This document shows, one piece after another, positions 1 to 6,963 of a stretch of DNA of 14,988 bases. This stretch comes from Candidatus Aminicenantota bacterium. Lineage in GTDB: Bacteria; Acidobacteriota; Aminicenantia; Aminicenantales; Aminicenantaceae. Made by a program: the position numbers and the translations under genes. Below the pieces are notes generated by a model. The model had not been told where the DNA came from and did no database searches. It worked only from the letters and a program-made list of their open reading frames with translations. Numbering within the stretch: position 1 is the stretch's first letter; every line of letters starts with the position of its first letter. The stretch covers positions 1-14,988 of the forward strand of contig DAOVBT010000013.1 of the NCBI GenBank assembly GCA_030670375.1, given 5' to 3'.

Positions 1-622
1 AAAAAGAGATCCCTTCCTTGGCTCCTGGTAGCATCAAGGCTTTTATGGCCAGGTAAATAATCAAGATAAAGAGAATCGGCATCAAAATTTTTGTCCACCT
101 TTCGATGCCGCCCTTGATTCCCTTGGATACGATAAATGTCGTAATACCGATCATTACCAGAAAGAACAGGATCGTTTGAATGGGGTCTGCGCTGAATTCT
201 GTGAATATTTTATCGGTTAGCTCGCTCGTAATGCCTGTTTTGAACGAACCGGTCGCGGTTTTTACCAGGTAGCCAGCTGACCACCCGGCGATCACTGCGT
301 AGTAGGAAAGGATGCACACGGCTGTCAAAATCCCAAAATAACCGATGAGTTTCCACAGGCTTCCCGGTTTGATGAATTCGAAGGCGCCGGCTGGATTTTT
401 CTGGGAATACCGGCCGATGACAAGTTCGGCCAGCATGACGGAAAATCCGATGAGAGCCACGGCCAGGATGTAGACCAAAACAAAAAGAGCCCCCCCGTTT
501 TGGCCAACGACCATCGGGAAACGCCAGATATTTCCCAATCCGATGGCAGAGCCTGCAGCCGCGAACACAAAAGCGACTTTGGAACTCCATTTTCCCCGCT
601 GGCTCAAATCCTGGCTTTCCAT
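1..622 (-). CDS. Sodium-dependent transporter (NSS/SNF family), 3' end outside window
   Basis: Secondary Na+-coupled symporter of the neurotransmitter:sodium symporter family, whose bacterial members (LeuT, TnaT, MhsT) import amino acids across the inner membrane. 207 residues are visible before the frame leaves the window. TM1 carries the unwound family signature GSAIGLGNIWRFP (residues about 24-36) followed by NGG. TM2 holds the conserved Glu (E66, in MLAELVIGR), followed by TM3 to TM5 with IERWTKILMP at the start of TM5. The ATG at 622 follows AGGA with a 5-nt gap, a weak but acceptable SD. The gene lies 222 bp downstream of a close paralogue on the same strand and aligns with it almost without gaps, so the pair is a tandem duplication. 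The family assignment is firm; the substrate cannot be read from sequence. No other gene or clear terminator is visible in the 623-844 gap. Confidence 0.93.
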   Translation of the reverse strand, partial: MESQDLSQRGKWSSKVAFVFAAAGSAIGLGNIWRFPMVVGQNGGALFVLVYILAVALIGFSVMLAELVIGRYSQKNPAGAFEFIKPGSLWKLIGYFGILTAVCILSYYAVIAGWSAGYLVKTATGSFKTGITSELTDKIFTEFSADPIQTILFFLVMIGITTFIVSKGIKGGIERWTKILMPILFILIIYLAIKALMLPGAKEGISF

Positions 623-643
623 TTTTATCCTGTATTAATTACC

Positions 644-661
644 ACAATCACCAGCGATTGT
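644..661. promoter_or_regulatory. Inverted repeat upstream of the distal NSS transporter gene
   Basis: Two perfect 6-bp arms, ACAATC and GATTGT, are separated by 6 bp. On the minus strand the repeat lies 22-39 bases before the ATG at 622 and overlaps a TTTACA hexamer that could be a -35 box. Its size and position suit a repressor or activator site, but six-base arms are short and could arise by chance. No known regulator consensus is recognised. Confidence 0.25.
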
Positions 662-844
662 AAAAGAAATATTCCTGAATTATTTATAAAATTCGCCACT
701 GCCAACATTCATTTACACGAATCCCATTTTTATTAAAATACCTTTATGTTGGAGTGGGACAGCTCGTGAATAATCCATATTGAGGGGGGTCAAATGGTTG
801 CGATCTTGGTTTTGAATAGTGCGACAAAGAAAAGGCCCTGTTTT

Positions 845-2212
845 TTAGCCCGCAAAAGTTCGGATAAAGATAAGAATGATGATGATGACGACTGGTGCTA
901 AAAATTTGATATTGAATACCCAAAGAGGCTTGAGCCTAAATCGTGGATTTCCGAAGGAGATTTCCTTCAGGGCATTTTTGACTTTCCAGATGTAGCCAAC
1001 GAAAATGGCGATGATCAATGCACCAAGGGCCAAAACAATGTTGCTGAAAAGCAGGTCCATGTTTTTCATGAAATTCCACTTGGTGAAGATGTCCACCCCG
1101 CCGTGAGACAGACCGGAAGGGAGGCCGAGGAGAAAGCAGAAAAGACCTACCAACAGAGCCGCTTTTTTTCGTGACCAGTTTCGTTCGTCGACGAAATATG
1201 CCACAGGAACTTCCAGCATGGAGATGGTCGAGGTCAAGGCTGCCACAAGAATCAGGAAGAAGAAGAGGATACCGAAGAAATAGCCACCAGGAATTTTGGA
1301 GATGATGATCGGAAACACTTGGAACATCAATCCACCGCTGGCTTCGAATTTATCCGGTGTTATTCCTGGTGTAGCAAAAAGGGTAGGAAAGATGATGATT
1401 CCGGCTAAGATAGCGATGAGGGAATCGAAGAAACAGACCCAGCCAGCCGAGGACACAAGATTGTCGTTTTTGGGCAAGTAGCTGGCATAGGTTATCATAG
1501 TTCCGGCCCCTAAGCTCAGCGAAAAAAAGGCCTGTCCCACAGCAAAAAAAAGAACTGTCATGTTGAACTTGGAAAAATCAGGTTTAAGATAAAAAGACAA
1601 CCCAGTTCCTGCACCTGGAAGGGTGACAGCTCTTATGGCCAGCAAGATGATCAGTCCAAAAAGCACGGGCATCAGAATTTTGGACCATCTCTCGATTCCG
1701 GCCCTCACTCCTTTGGAAATGACAAAAGTGGTCAAACCGATAATCACGAACAGGCAGAAGATGATCTCGAGTGGCCGTCCGACAAAACTGCTGAATATCG
1801 CATCGGAAGACTGCCAAGTGATATTTCCTTTGAAGGTCCCTACGACAGTCTTATAGAAATATCCGAGGGCCCATCCGGCCACAACCCCGTAAAAGGACAA
1901 GATGCAAGCACTCCCGAAAACTCCCATGTAGCCAGCCAACTTCCAGGGAGAACGGGGTTTGATAGCATTGTAAGCGCCGACTGGATTTTTTCTTGTGTGG
2001 CGTCCCATCGCAAACGCGGCCAACATGACAGTGAACCCGATCAAAATAATAGCCACAATGTTGACTAGGACGAAGATCGCGCCGCCGTTGAGTCCGACCA
2101 TCATGGGGAAGCGCCAAATGTTTCCCAATCCGATCGCGGACCCTGCTGCCGCAAAAACGAAGACAACTTTGGACCCCCAACGGCCTCTTTCATCCAGTTC
2201 CTGACTTTGCAT
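845..2212 (-). CDS. Sodium-dependent transporter (NSS/SNF family), paralogue lacking the TM2 glutamate
   Basis: Predicted Na+-coupled amino-acid/amine symporter of the inner membrane, 455 residues with about 11 membrane segments, as in bacterial TnaT-like members. Visible landmarks are TM1 GSAIGLGNIWRFP (24-36), TM6 GQAFFSLSLGAG followed by ITYASY, and TM8 AALTSTISML, whose T-S pair matches the Na2-site residues of LeuT. The start at 2212 is chosen because GGGAG sits 6 nt upstream; an in-frame ATG at 2236 would add eight residues but has no SD. In TM2 the family's conserved Glu is Ala (A66 in MLAAFAMGR), while the neighbouring paralogue keeps Glu at the same place. The gene is divergent from the flavodiiron gene and upstream of its paralogue, possibly co-transcribed. 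The family is certain; the substrate is unknown. Confidence 0.95.
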   Translation of the reverse strand: MQSQELDERGRWGSKVVFVFAAAGSAIGLGNIWRFPMMVGLNGGAIFVLVNIVAIILIGFTVMLAAFAMGRHTRKNPVGAYNAIKPRSPWKLAGYMGVFGSACILSFYGVVAGWALGYFYKTVVGTFKGNITWQSSDAIFSSFVGRPLEIIFCLFVIIGLTTFVISKGVRAGIERWSKILMPVLFGLIILLAIRAVTLPGAGTGLSFYLKPDFSKFNMTVLFFAVGQAFFSLSLGAGTMITYASYLPKNDNLVSSAGWVCFFDSLIAILAGIIIFPTLFATPGITPDKFEASGGLMFQVFPIIISKIPGGYFFGILFFFLILVAALTSTISMLEVPVAYFVDERNWSRKKAALLVGLFCFLLGLPSGLSHGGVDIFTKWNFMKNMDLLFSNIVLALGALIIAIFVGYIWKVKNALKEISFGNPRFRLKPLWVFNIKFLAPVVIIIILIFIRTFAG

Positions 2213-2237
2213 TTTTGTCTCCCATACTTTTAGCATA

Positions 2238-2261
2238 AAAGCCTTTGCGATTAAAGCCTTT
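2238..2261. repeat. Two 9-bp direct repeats in a divergent intergenic region
   Basis: AAAGCCTTT occurs at 2238-2246 and again at 2253-2261, separated by 6 bp, so the period is 15 bp. Each copy is nearly palindromic. The pair lies between the start of the NSS transporter gene at 2212 and the flavodiiron promoter near 2304-2333, where a shared regulator could bind. No known operator is recognised. Confidence 0.3.
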
Positions 2262-2303
2262 TGGACTCACGGAAACAGAGATGCTTACACCCTTTGCCGT
2301 TTT

Positions 2304-2333
2304 TTGGAACGAAATCCTCTTTTTTGCTAGAAT
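2304..2333 (+). promoter_or_regulatory. Putative sigma-70-type promoter of the flavodiiron gene
   Basis: TTGGAA at 2304-2309, an 18-bp spacer and TAGAAT at 2328-2333. The -10 is preceded by TGC, giving an extended -10 (TGnTAGAAT). Transcription would begin near 2340, leaving a leader of about 25 nt that contains the AGGAGG ribosome binding site at 2352-2357. Inferred by eye from consensus matches. Confidence 0.4.
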
Positions 2334-2364
2334 AAAAGGTCAATTTGAAATAGGAGGTTCCAAG

Positions 2365-3567
2365 ATGCCGGCTGTTTCGATAAAACCTGATATCTACTGG
2401 ATTGGCGTCAACGACAGAATTACCGATCTTTTCGAGGGCCTATGGCCCATCACAAACGAGGGCGTTACATACAATTCCTACCTGATCAATGATGAAAAGA
2501 AGGCCATCATCGATCTGATGAAATCTTTCAAGGGAGATGAGTACTTTGCCCAGATCGATGAAATCACGGATGTTTCCAAAATAGACTACATTATCATCAA
2601 CCACATGGAGCCAGACCATTCTGGCCTGCTCCGTACTTTGCGAAGAATTTCTCCCAAGGTAACCCTGGTAGGTTCTGCCAAAACGAAAAAGTTGTTGGAA
2701 GATTTTTTTTCAATCCGGAATAACGTCGAGGTCGTGGGTGATGGAGACAAGCTTTCTTTGGGGAATCGGACTCTTCAGTTTTTCATGACTCCTTTCTTGC
2801 ACTGGCCTGAGACCATGATGACCTATGATCCGTCGGATCGCATCCTGTTTTCCTGCGATGCATTCGGGGGCTACGGAGCTATCCGGGGAGCTATTTTTGA
2901 TGACCTTTGCGAAAATGCCGACTTCTACGAGAAAGAGGCTCTCCGTTATTATGTCAACATAGTCGCGAACTACAGCCCGAGAGTTTTGTCTGCTATTGAA
3001 AAATTGGCAGATATTCCTGTGGATGTGATCGCCCCTTCCCATGGTTTGATCTGGAGGGGGAACTCTTCTCGTATTGTCGACCTTTACAAAAAATGGGCAG
3101 AGTATGCCACGGAGAAAACCGAGCCTGGTGTCACTCTCGTGTATGGTTCGATGTACGGGAATACCGATGTTGTGATGAATGCTGTGGCGCAGGGAATATC
3201 CAGGGTTGGCGTTCCCGTGGAGATTTTCGATGCCGCCCGCACCCACGTGAGCTACATCCTGCCTTCACTGTGGACAAAAAGAGGCGTTATGATCGGTGCC
3301 CCCACCTATGAAGTGTCCCTTTTTCCTCCTATGGCGGATGTGCTGAACATGGCTGTGAGGAAGAGAATCAAGAACAAGAAAGCCGCTTATTTTGGAAGTT
3401 ATGGATGGAGCGGAGGAGCTTTGAGAGAGATGCAGAAGATCATCGAGCCTTTGAAATGGGATCTTACGGACACCTTTGAATTCCTCGGGGCTCCCACGGA
3501 AGAAGATATCAAAAAGGCTGAAGAATTCGGGGCTCGATTTGCCGAGCTTGTGAAAAAGGAAGATTAA
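2365..3567 (+). CDS. fprA: Flavodiiron protein (A-type flavoprotein; O2/NO reductase)
   Basis: Cytoplasmic flavodiiron protein that reduces O2 to water and/or NO to N2O, with electrons usually supplied by rubredoxin or F420H2. It is 400 residues, the usual class A length. The N-terminal metallo-beta-lactamase-like domain keeps the full diiron ligand set: H80, E82, D84 and H85 (HMEPDH), H146 (LHWPE), D165 (SCDAFGG) and H226 (APSHGLIWR). The C-terminal flavodoxin domain starts near residue 255, with the FMN phosphate loop YGSMYGNT at 260-267. The ATG at 2365 has a strong AGGAGG 7 nt upstream; the frame is open from 2245, but that extension lacks an SD and any family similarity. No rubredoxin gene is adjacent, so the electron donor is unknown, and O2 versus NO preference cannot be read from the sequence. 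Confidence 0.97.
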   Translation: MPAVSIKPDIYWIGVNDRITDLFEGLWPITNEGVTYNSYLINDEKKAIIDLMKSFKGDEYFAQIDEITDVSKIDYIIINHMEPDHSGLLRTLRRISPKVTLVGSAKTKKLLEDFFSIRNNVEVVGDGDKLSLGNRTLQFFMTPFLHWPETMMTYDPSDRILFSCDAFGGYGAIRGAIFDDLCENADFYEKEALRYYVNIVANYSPRVLSAIEKLADIPVDVIAPSHGLIWRGNSSRIVDLYKKWAEYATEKTEPGVTLVYGSMYGNTDVVMNAVAQGISRVGVPVEIFDAARTHVSYILPSLWTKRGVMIGAPTYEVSLFPPMADVLNMAVRKRIKNKKAAYFGSYGWSGGALREMQKIIEPLKWDLTDTFEFLGAPTEEDIKKAEEFGARFAELVKKED

Positions 3568-3617
3568 CTATTTCCCATCCTCAAGAGTGACTAAAGCAGT
3601 GGGCATAAGTGTTCCGC

Positions 3618-3655
3618 TATCACTTGGATGCTTCTCTTAGTATAGTATAGTGATA
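3618..3655 (+). promoter_or_regulatory. Putative promoter framed by an inverted repeat
   Basis: TTGGAT at 3624-3629 and TATAGT at 3646-3651, 16 bp apart, form a plausible promoter for the gene at 3711. A perfect 7-bp inverted repeat, TATCACT at 3618-3624 and AGTGATA at 3649-3655, overlaps both boxes. This geometry is what a repressor site over a promoter would look like. Inferred by eye. Confidence 0.3.
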
Positions 3656-3710
3656 TCTTCAATAGAAATAGTAGATTTAGAGATCTTTTAATGAATAGGA
3701 GGCGGTAAGA

Positions 3711-5036
3711 TTGAACATTCTCAAGGATAAGCAAGTCTTAAATCGCAGGGATTTCTTGAAATGGGCCGGAAGCGGACTCGCGTTTTCTGCATTACACCCA
3801 TTCCAGTCGATTTCACAAGCTGAATCGCCCGCTGGAAACGACTTATTCTGGGTCAAGGAGATTCCCTACCATCCGTTTGTCGGTAAACTGGGATTAAATG
3901 CCCATGCAGGCGTGGATTGCTTACTCCATTTAATGGCGAGGAAATGGCTGAAGTTTTACCGCTCAGAGCTGCCCTCGGAGCTTTGCGGTCCGTCAGGATT
4001 GATCGGGCCGACTGATGTGGTTTTGCTCAAAGTCAATGCCCAATGGAAATACAGGGGTTGCACGAACATCGATCTCGTGCGAGGTCTGATCCAGAGGATT
4101 TTGGACCACCCAGATGGTTTTATCGGCGAAATTGTGGTATTTGAAAACGGCCAGGGAAGGGGGAGTTTTTATTGTGACAGGATGTTTGGGAATAAAAAAA
4201 CCATTTATCCCGATGATAGAGTTCACGCCAATGCAGAGAATGAAAACCACAATTATATATATCTTGTGAATGAAGTGTTCGACGATCCAAGGGTTTCTTC
4301 CTATCTATTAGATCCGATTCGAACGACTTTTATCGACGATTCCGATCATATTACAGATGGCTACCGGATCTTCCAAAATGTTTCTTATCCGTGTTTCACA
4401 ACGGCCAGCGGACGGAGAATTGAATTGCGCGAAGGAATCTGGAACGGCGATGGATACAGCGATAACCTCAAATTGATAAATATCCCTGTTCTCAAACATC
4501 ATGACAAAAATGGTTCAGAGATCACGGCAGCCTTAAAACACTTTTACGGGATACTCTCCATGGCGGATGGTCAATCGAAATTTCGTCATTACAGCGGTTT
4601 GGGAGAGACTTGTGGGAAGATGGTGGCTTCCGTTAGAACGCCTGTCTTGAATATTATCGATGCCATTTGGGTATCGCATTTGAGTTTGACGGGATACCCG
4701 CAAGAAACGACCTTCAGGGCAAATCAACTCTTGGCAAGCCAAGATCCTGTCGCTCTGGATTATTGGGCGGCTAAATATATCATGTATCCTATTGACTCGA
4801 ACGAGAGACACCATCCCGATTTTCCGGGTATCGATCACTGGCTAAGTGAAGCGAGAGATGTCATCAATCGGAACGAAGGACTTTATCGCCCTGAGCAAGG
4901 TGTATTCATCGATAAAACGACAAAAAACGAATGGGAAATGAATGTCTATGACCAGAGCACACCCCTGTTTATTCGGGAGAAACTAGAAGAGATCAAGGAG
5001 CATGCTTGGTCTAAAAGACGTGAAATTATCAAATAA
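3711..5036 (+). CDS. Tat-exported DUF362-like protein
   Basis: A 441-residue protein with a twin-arginine signal: NRRDFLKW at 11-18, a hydrophobic stretch to about 30 and a plausible cleavage site after SQA (residue 37), so it is probably exported folded. The mature part resembles the DUF362 family: VVLLKVNAQ (103-111) followed by a helix IDLVRGLIQRIL, then NIPVLKHHDKNG with TAALKHFYG, and near the end LLASQDPVALDYWAAKY. DUF362 has no settled function, and the iron-sulfur CxxCxxC motif seen in some members is absent. The TTG start is fixed by AGGAGG 8 nt upstream (3697-3702); an ATG at 3691 meets a stop at once. The gene stands alone, with 143 bp upstream and 186 bp downstream free of genes. 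The Tat signal is confident; the family call is moderate. Confidence 0.8.
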   Translation: MNILKDKQVLNRRDFLKWAGSGLAFSALHPFQSISQAESPAGNDLFWVKEIPYHPFVGKLGLNAHAGVDCLLHLMARKWLKFYRSELPSELCGPSGLIGPTDVVLLKVNAQWKYRGCTNIDLVRGLIQRILDHPDGFIGEIVVFENGQGRGSFYCDRMFGNKKTIYPDDRVHANAENENHNYIYLVNEVFDDPRVSSYLLDPIRTTFIDDSDHITDGYRIFQNVSYPCFTTASGRRIELREGIWNGDGYSDNLKLINIPVLKHHDKNGSEITAALKHFYGILSMADGQSKFRHYSGLGETCGKMVASVRTPVLNIIDAIWVSHLSLTGYPQETTFRANQLLASQDPVALDYWAAKYIMYPIDSNERHHPDFPGIDHWLSEARDVINRNEGLYRPEQGVFIDKTTKNEWEMNVYDQSTPLFIREKLEEIKEHAWSKRREIIK

Positions 5037-5067
5037 GCATTTGTTCTTTTTTCGAAACTAACTCCCC

Positions 5068-5178
5068 CCTAGCCGCCTTACCTGCTTAAATGACTTTGGT
5101 TTTCTGCTTCATTTTAACTACTTACTTGCGGCTTTAGGAAGAAACATGAGCGTATTTCTTTCTTTTAAACGTAAAGCC
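5068..5178 (+). other. Intergenic region with competing inverted-repeat arms
   Basis: Three arms can pair in alternative ways. GCGGCTTTAGG (5128-5138) can pair upstream with CCTAGCCGC (5068-5076), with a two-base bulge. It can instead join a hairpin of 7 plus 8 bp at 5130-5178: GGCTTTA with TAAAGCC, then GGAAGAAA with TTTCTTTC including one G-U pair, with a 9-nt bulge on the 3' side. No T-run follows directly, so this is not a standard terminator. It could be the 3' end of the upstream transcript or a leader structure of the downstream gene. Confidence 0.3.
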
Positions 5179-5192
5179 AAATGTGGTAATAT
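5164..5192 (+). promoter_or_regulatory. Putative promoter of the small hypothetical gene
   Basis: TTTAAA at 5164-5169, a 17-bp spacer and TAATAT at 5187-5192, preceded by TGG as an extended -10. The leader would be about 24 nt and would contain GAGG at 5213-5216. A by-eye call with modest consensus agreement. Confidence 0.3.
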
Positions 5193-5222
5193 AGCTGACG
5201 ATTCGCTGTACTGAGGTCTGTT

Positions 5223-5684
5223 ATGGAATTTGACTGGAAAAAAGATCTGGCTGGCTTTTTCGAAGAATACGCCATTATCGAGACGAGCAAAAAAGAAACG
5301 CTCGATGATTTTGCTCAGTTTTGCGAGTTCATCGCTGAACCCGCATTCGAAAACCTGTCAGGAGAGCTGAAGGAATTTGGGATAAGATCAAAATCCAGAA
5401 GGATTAAAGGAAAATCCATCACATTCCTGTTTAACTTTCCTGGATCCCGGATTGATAATTTCCATTACACCATTTGCCTGCCAAAAAACTCGATTGAATT
5501 GAGATTGACCTTGCGAATTAGAGGACGGAAAAGCAGAAAGAATGTCCTGGAGGAGAAGCCATTGCCGTTTATGGACAACATAAATCCTGCAGGCGTGTTG
5601 AAGTTAAAAAAAGAAGATATTATTCTTGACGTCATCCGGCATTACCGAGATTTTGTCCTCGAATCTCTGACAACTTCCCTTTAA
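5223..5684 (+). CDS. Hypothetical protein, 153 residues, family not recognised
   Basis: I do not recognise this protein. It is soluble and charged, with no signal peptide or membrane segment. An acidic, helix-like N-terminal third (residues about 1-50) precedes a basic patch (SKSRRIKGKS, about 54-63). Alternating beta-like segments follow (ITFLFNFPG, IELRLTLRIRG), and a helical C-terminus ends in VIRHYRDFVLESL. There is no cysteine cluster or catalytic signature. The ATG at 5223 has GAGG 6 nt upstream. It stands alone between the DUF362-like gene and the MFS gene on the same strand. Base composition and codon use look like its neighbours, and the frame is intact, so it is probably a real gene, perhaps lineage-specific. 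Confidence 0.7.
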   Translation: MEFDWKKDLAGFFEEYAIIETSKKETLDDFAQFCEFIAEPAFENLSGELKEFGIRSKSRRIKGKSITFLFNFPGSRIDNFHYTICLPKNSIELRLTLRIRGRKSRKNVLEEKPLPFMDNINPAGVLKLKKEDIILDVIRHYRDFVLESLTTSL

Positions 5685-5784
5685 AGCCTCCCAAAGCATT
5701 TGTGTGATGTTTTGCCCCCGTTGAAGTTTACCCGAGAAAAGATTGAATATTGGCAATACTTCTGTTACCTTGTTTTCTTTTAAC

Positions 5785-6963
5785 ATGGACAAAAAACTTC
5801 CCAAAGAAGTCTACATCATACAGTTTCTAACGTTGCTTTGCTTTTCTTCACTCGCTGCTTTGAATTTGCTTCCCCTTTTTTTTGAACATCTGGGCGGAAG
5901 TCCTAGACAAATCGGGTTTTTGGTAGGCCTTTTTTCCTTCGCCGCATTCCTCTCCAGACCGTTCGGAGGATGGCTCCTCAGCCGAGCGGATCCCAAGAAG
6001 GTCATGTTGGCGGGCCTTTTTATGGTCCTGGTTGCCTCGGTACTCTATCTTCCGATCCAGAGGCTTGGGTGGTTTGTCATTTTCCTGAGGATTTTTCATG
6101 GAGTTGGGTTTTCTCTGTTCATTCTTGCCGCGCTGTTGATCGTGGTTTTGGTCGTCCGGGAGGATTTGAGGACCTATGCGATCGGAGTGGTGTCCACAGG
6201 TTTTATGTTTCCACTTTTAGTGGTTCCTGCATTGAGCGAAGAGATTATCAAAAGATATGGCTTTTTTTACTTTTTTCTTTCTGTCATTTTTTTTGCTTCC
6301 ATCCCGCTGATCTTTGTGTTGTTCCTGAAGTTTCGGTTGCTCCCGGAAGGAGAGGATGACGGACTGGCAAGCACAGGGTTTTTTAGCTTGTTGAGACAAA
6401 AAAGGATGTTTTCACTATTCCTTCTGGCTTTTGTATTTGAAGTCGCGTTGAGTGCCAGCTTTAGCTTTGTTCCCCTGTTGGCTCACGAAGGCGTGTCGTT
6501 GAGAGCAGGATATTTTTACACGAGCCTGGGACTGACGGCTGTATCTTTGCGTTTGCTTGGAGGACGATGGCTGAAGTTCTGGGGGAGTTCCAAGTTGTTG
6601 CTTCCCGCGTTGTATTTGTTGTGCGCCGGGGCTGTTTTGGTTTACCTGTCCAAAAGCAGCGGAATGCTTGCTTTTTCCGGGATTGTCTGGGGGCTGGGCA
6701 CGGGAGTTCTGTATCCCCACCTTTCTGCCCTGAGTGTGGAAGGGGTAGGAGCTAAGGATAAAGGCAAAGCATTAAGCCTTTTTTCTTCTTCGGTTGATCT
6801 GGGTTTTGCGCTCGGCCCGCTTATTTTTGGATGGTTCTCCCATGCGCTGGGGATAAGAGAGGCCTTTTTGTCCCTAGCTCTGATCGTTTTCGTGTCATCG
6901 ACTGGGATTATGCTTTGGGGTAAGTCTTCTTTAGTGTCTCCGCTGCCGGAGTCGATTCCCTGA
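5785..6963 (+). CDS. MFS transporter
   Basis: Major facilitator superfamily permease of the inner membrane, about 392 residues with roughly 12 hydrophobic segments, the common size for bacterial efflux or uptake members. The loop after TM2 carries a motif A variant, RPFGGWLLSRADPKK (58-72), and the second half repeats the six-helix pattern, ending in SSSVDLGFALGPLIFGW near TM11. Substrate is unpredictable. The start is uncertain: the frame opens at a TTG at 5743 (weak GAG 6 nt upstream), while ATG at 5785 gives the usual short cytoplasmic tail before TM1 but has no SD. I prefer 5785. A TTGGCA at 5750-5755 could be its -35, but the matching -10 is poor. The stop overlaps the same palindrome as the stop of the convergent radical SAM gene. 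Confidence 0.88.
   Translation: MDKKLPKEVYIIQFLTLLCFSSLAALNLLPLFFEHLGGSPRQIGFLVGLFSFAAFLSRPFGGWLLSRADPKKVMLAGLFMVLVASVLYLPIQRLGWFVIFLRIFHGVGFSLFILAALLIVVLVVREDLRTYAIGVVSTGFMFPLLVVPALSEEIIKRYGFFYFFLSVIFFASIPLIFVLFLKFRLLPEGEDDGLASTGFFSLLRQKRMFSLFLLAFVFEVALSASFSFVPLLAHEGVSLRAGYFYTSLGLTAVSLRLLGGRWLKFWGSSKLLLPALYLLCAGAVLVYLSKSSGMLAFSGIVWGLGTGVLYPHLSALSVEGVGAKDKGKALSLFSSSVDLGFALGPLIFGWFSHALGIREAFLSLALIVFVSSTGIMLWGKSSLVSPLPESIP

Noticed and set aside
623..844. Search for an intrinsic terminator after the proximal NSS gene
   Set aside because: Only a 3-bp GGC/GCC stem is present near 835-850, too weak to call, so the two transporter genes may share a transcript.
2213..2236. ATG at 2236 as start of the NSS transporter
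   Set aside because: Adds eight unconserved residues with no SD, while ATG 2212 has GGGAG at 6 nt and aligns with the paralogue's first residue.
2245..2364. N-terminal extension of the flavodiiron protein
   Set aside because: The extra 40 residues have no family similarity and no SD, and they cover the likely promoter; ATG 2365 with AGGAGG is clearly better.
2710..3246. 178-residue minus-strand open frame
   Set aside because: Antisense to the flavodiiron gene, whose ligand residues fix the real frame; the product is compositionally odd and matches nothing.
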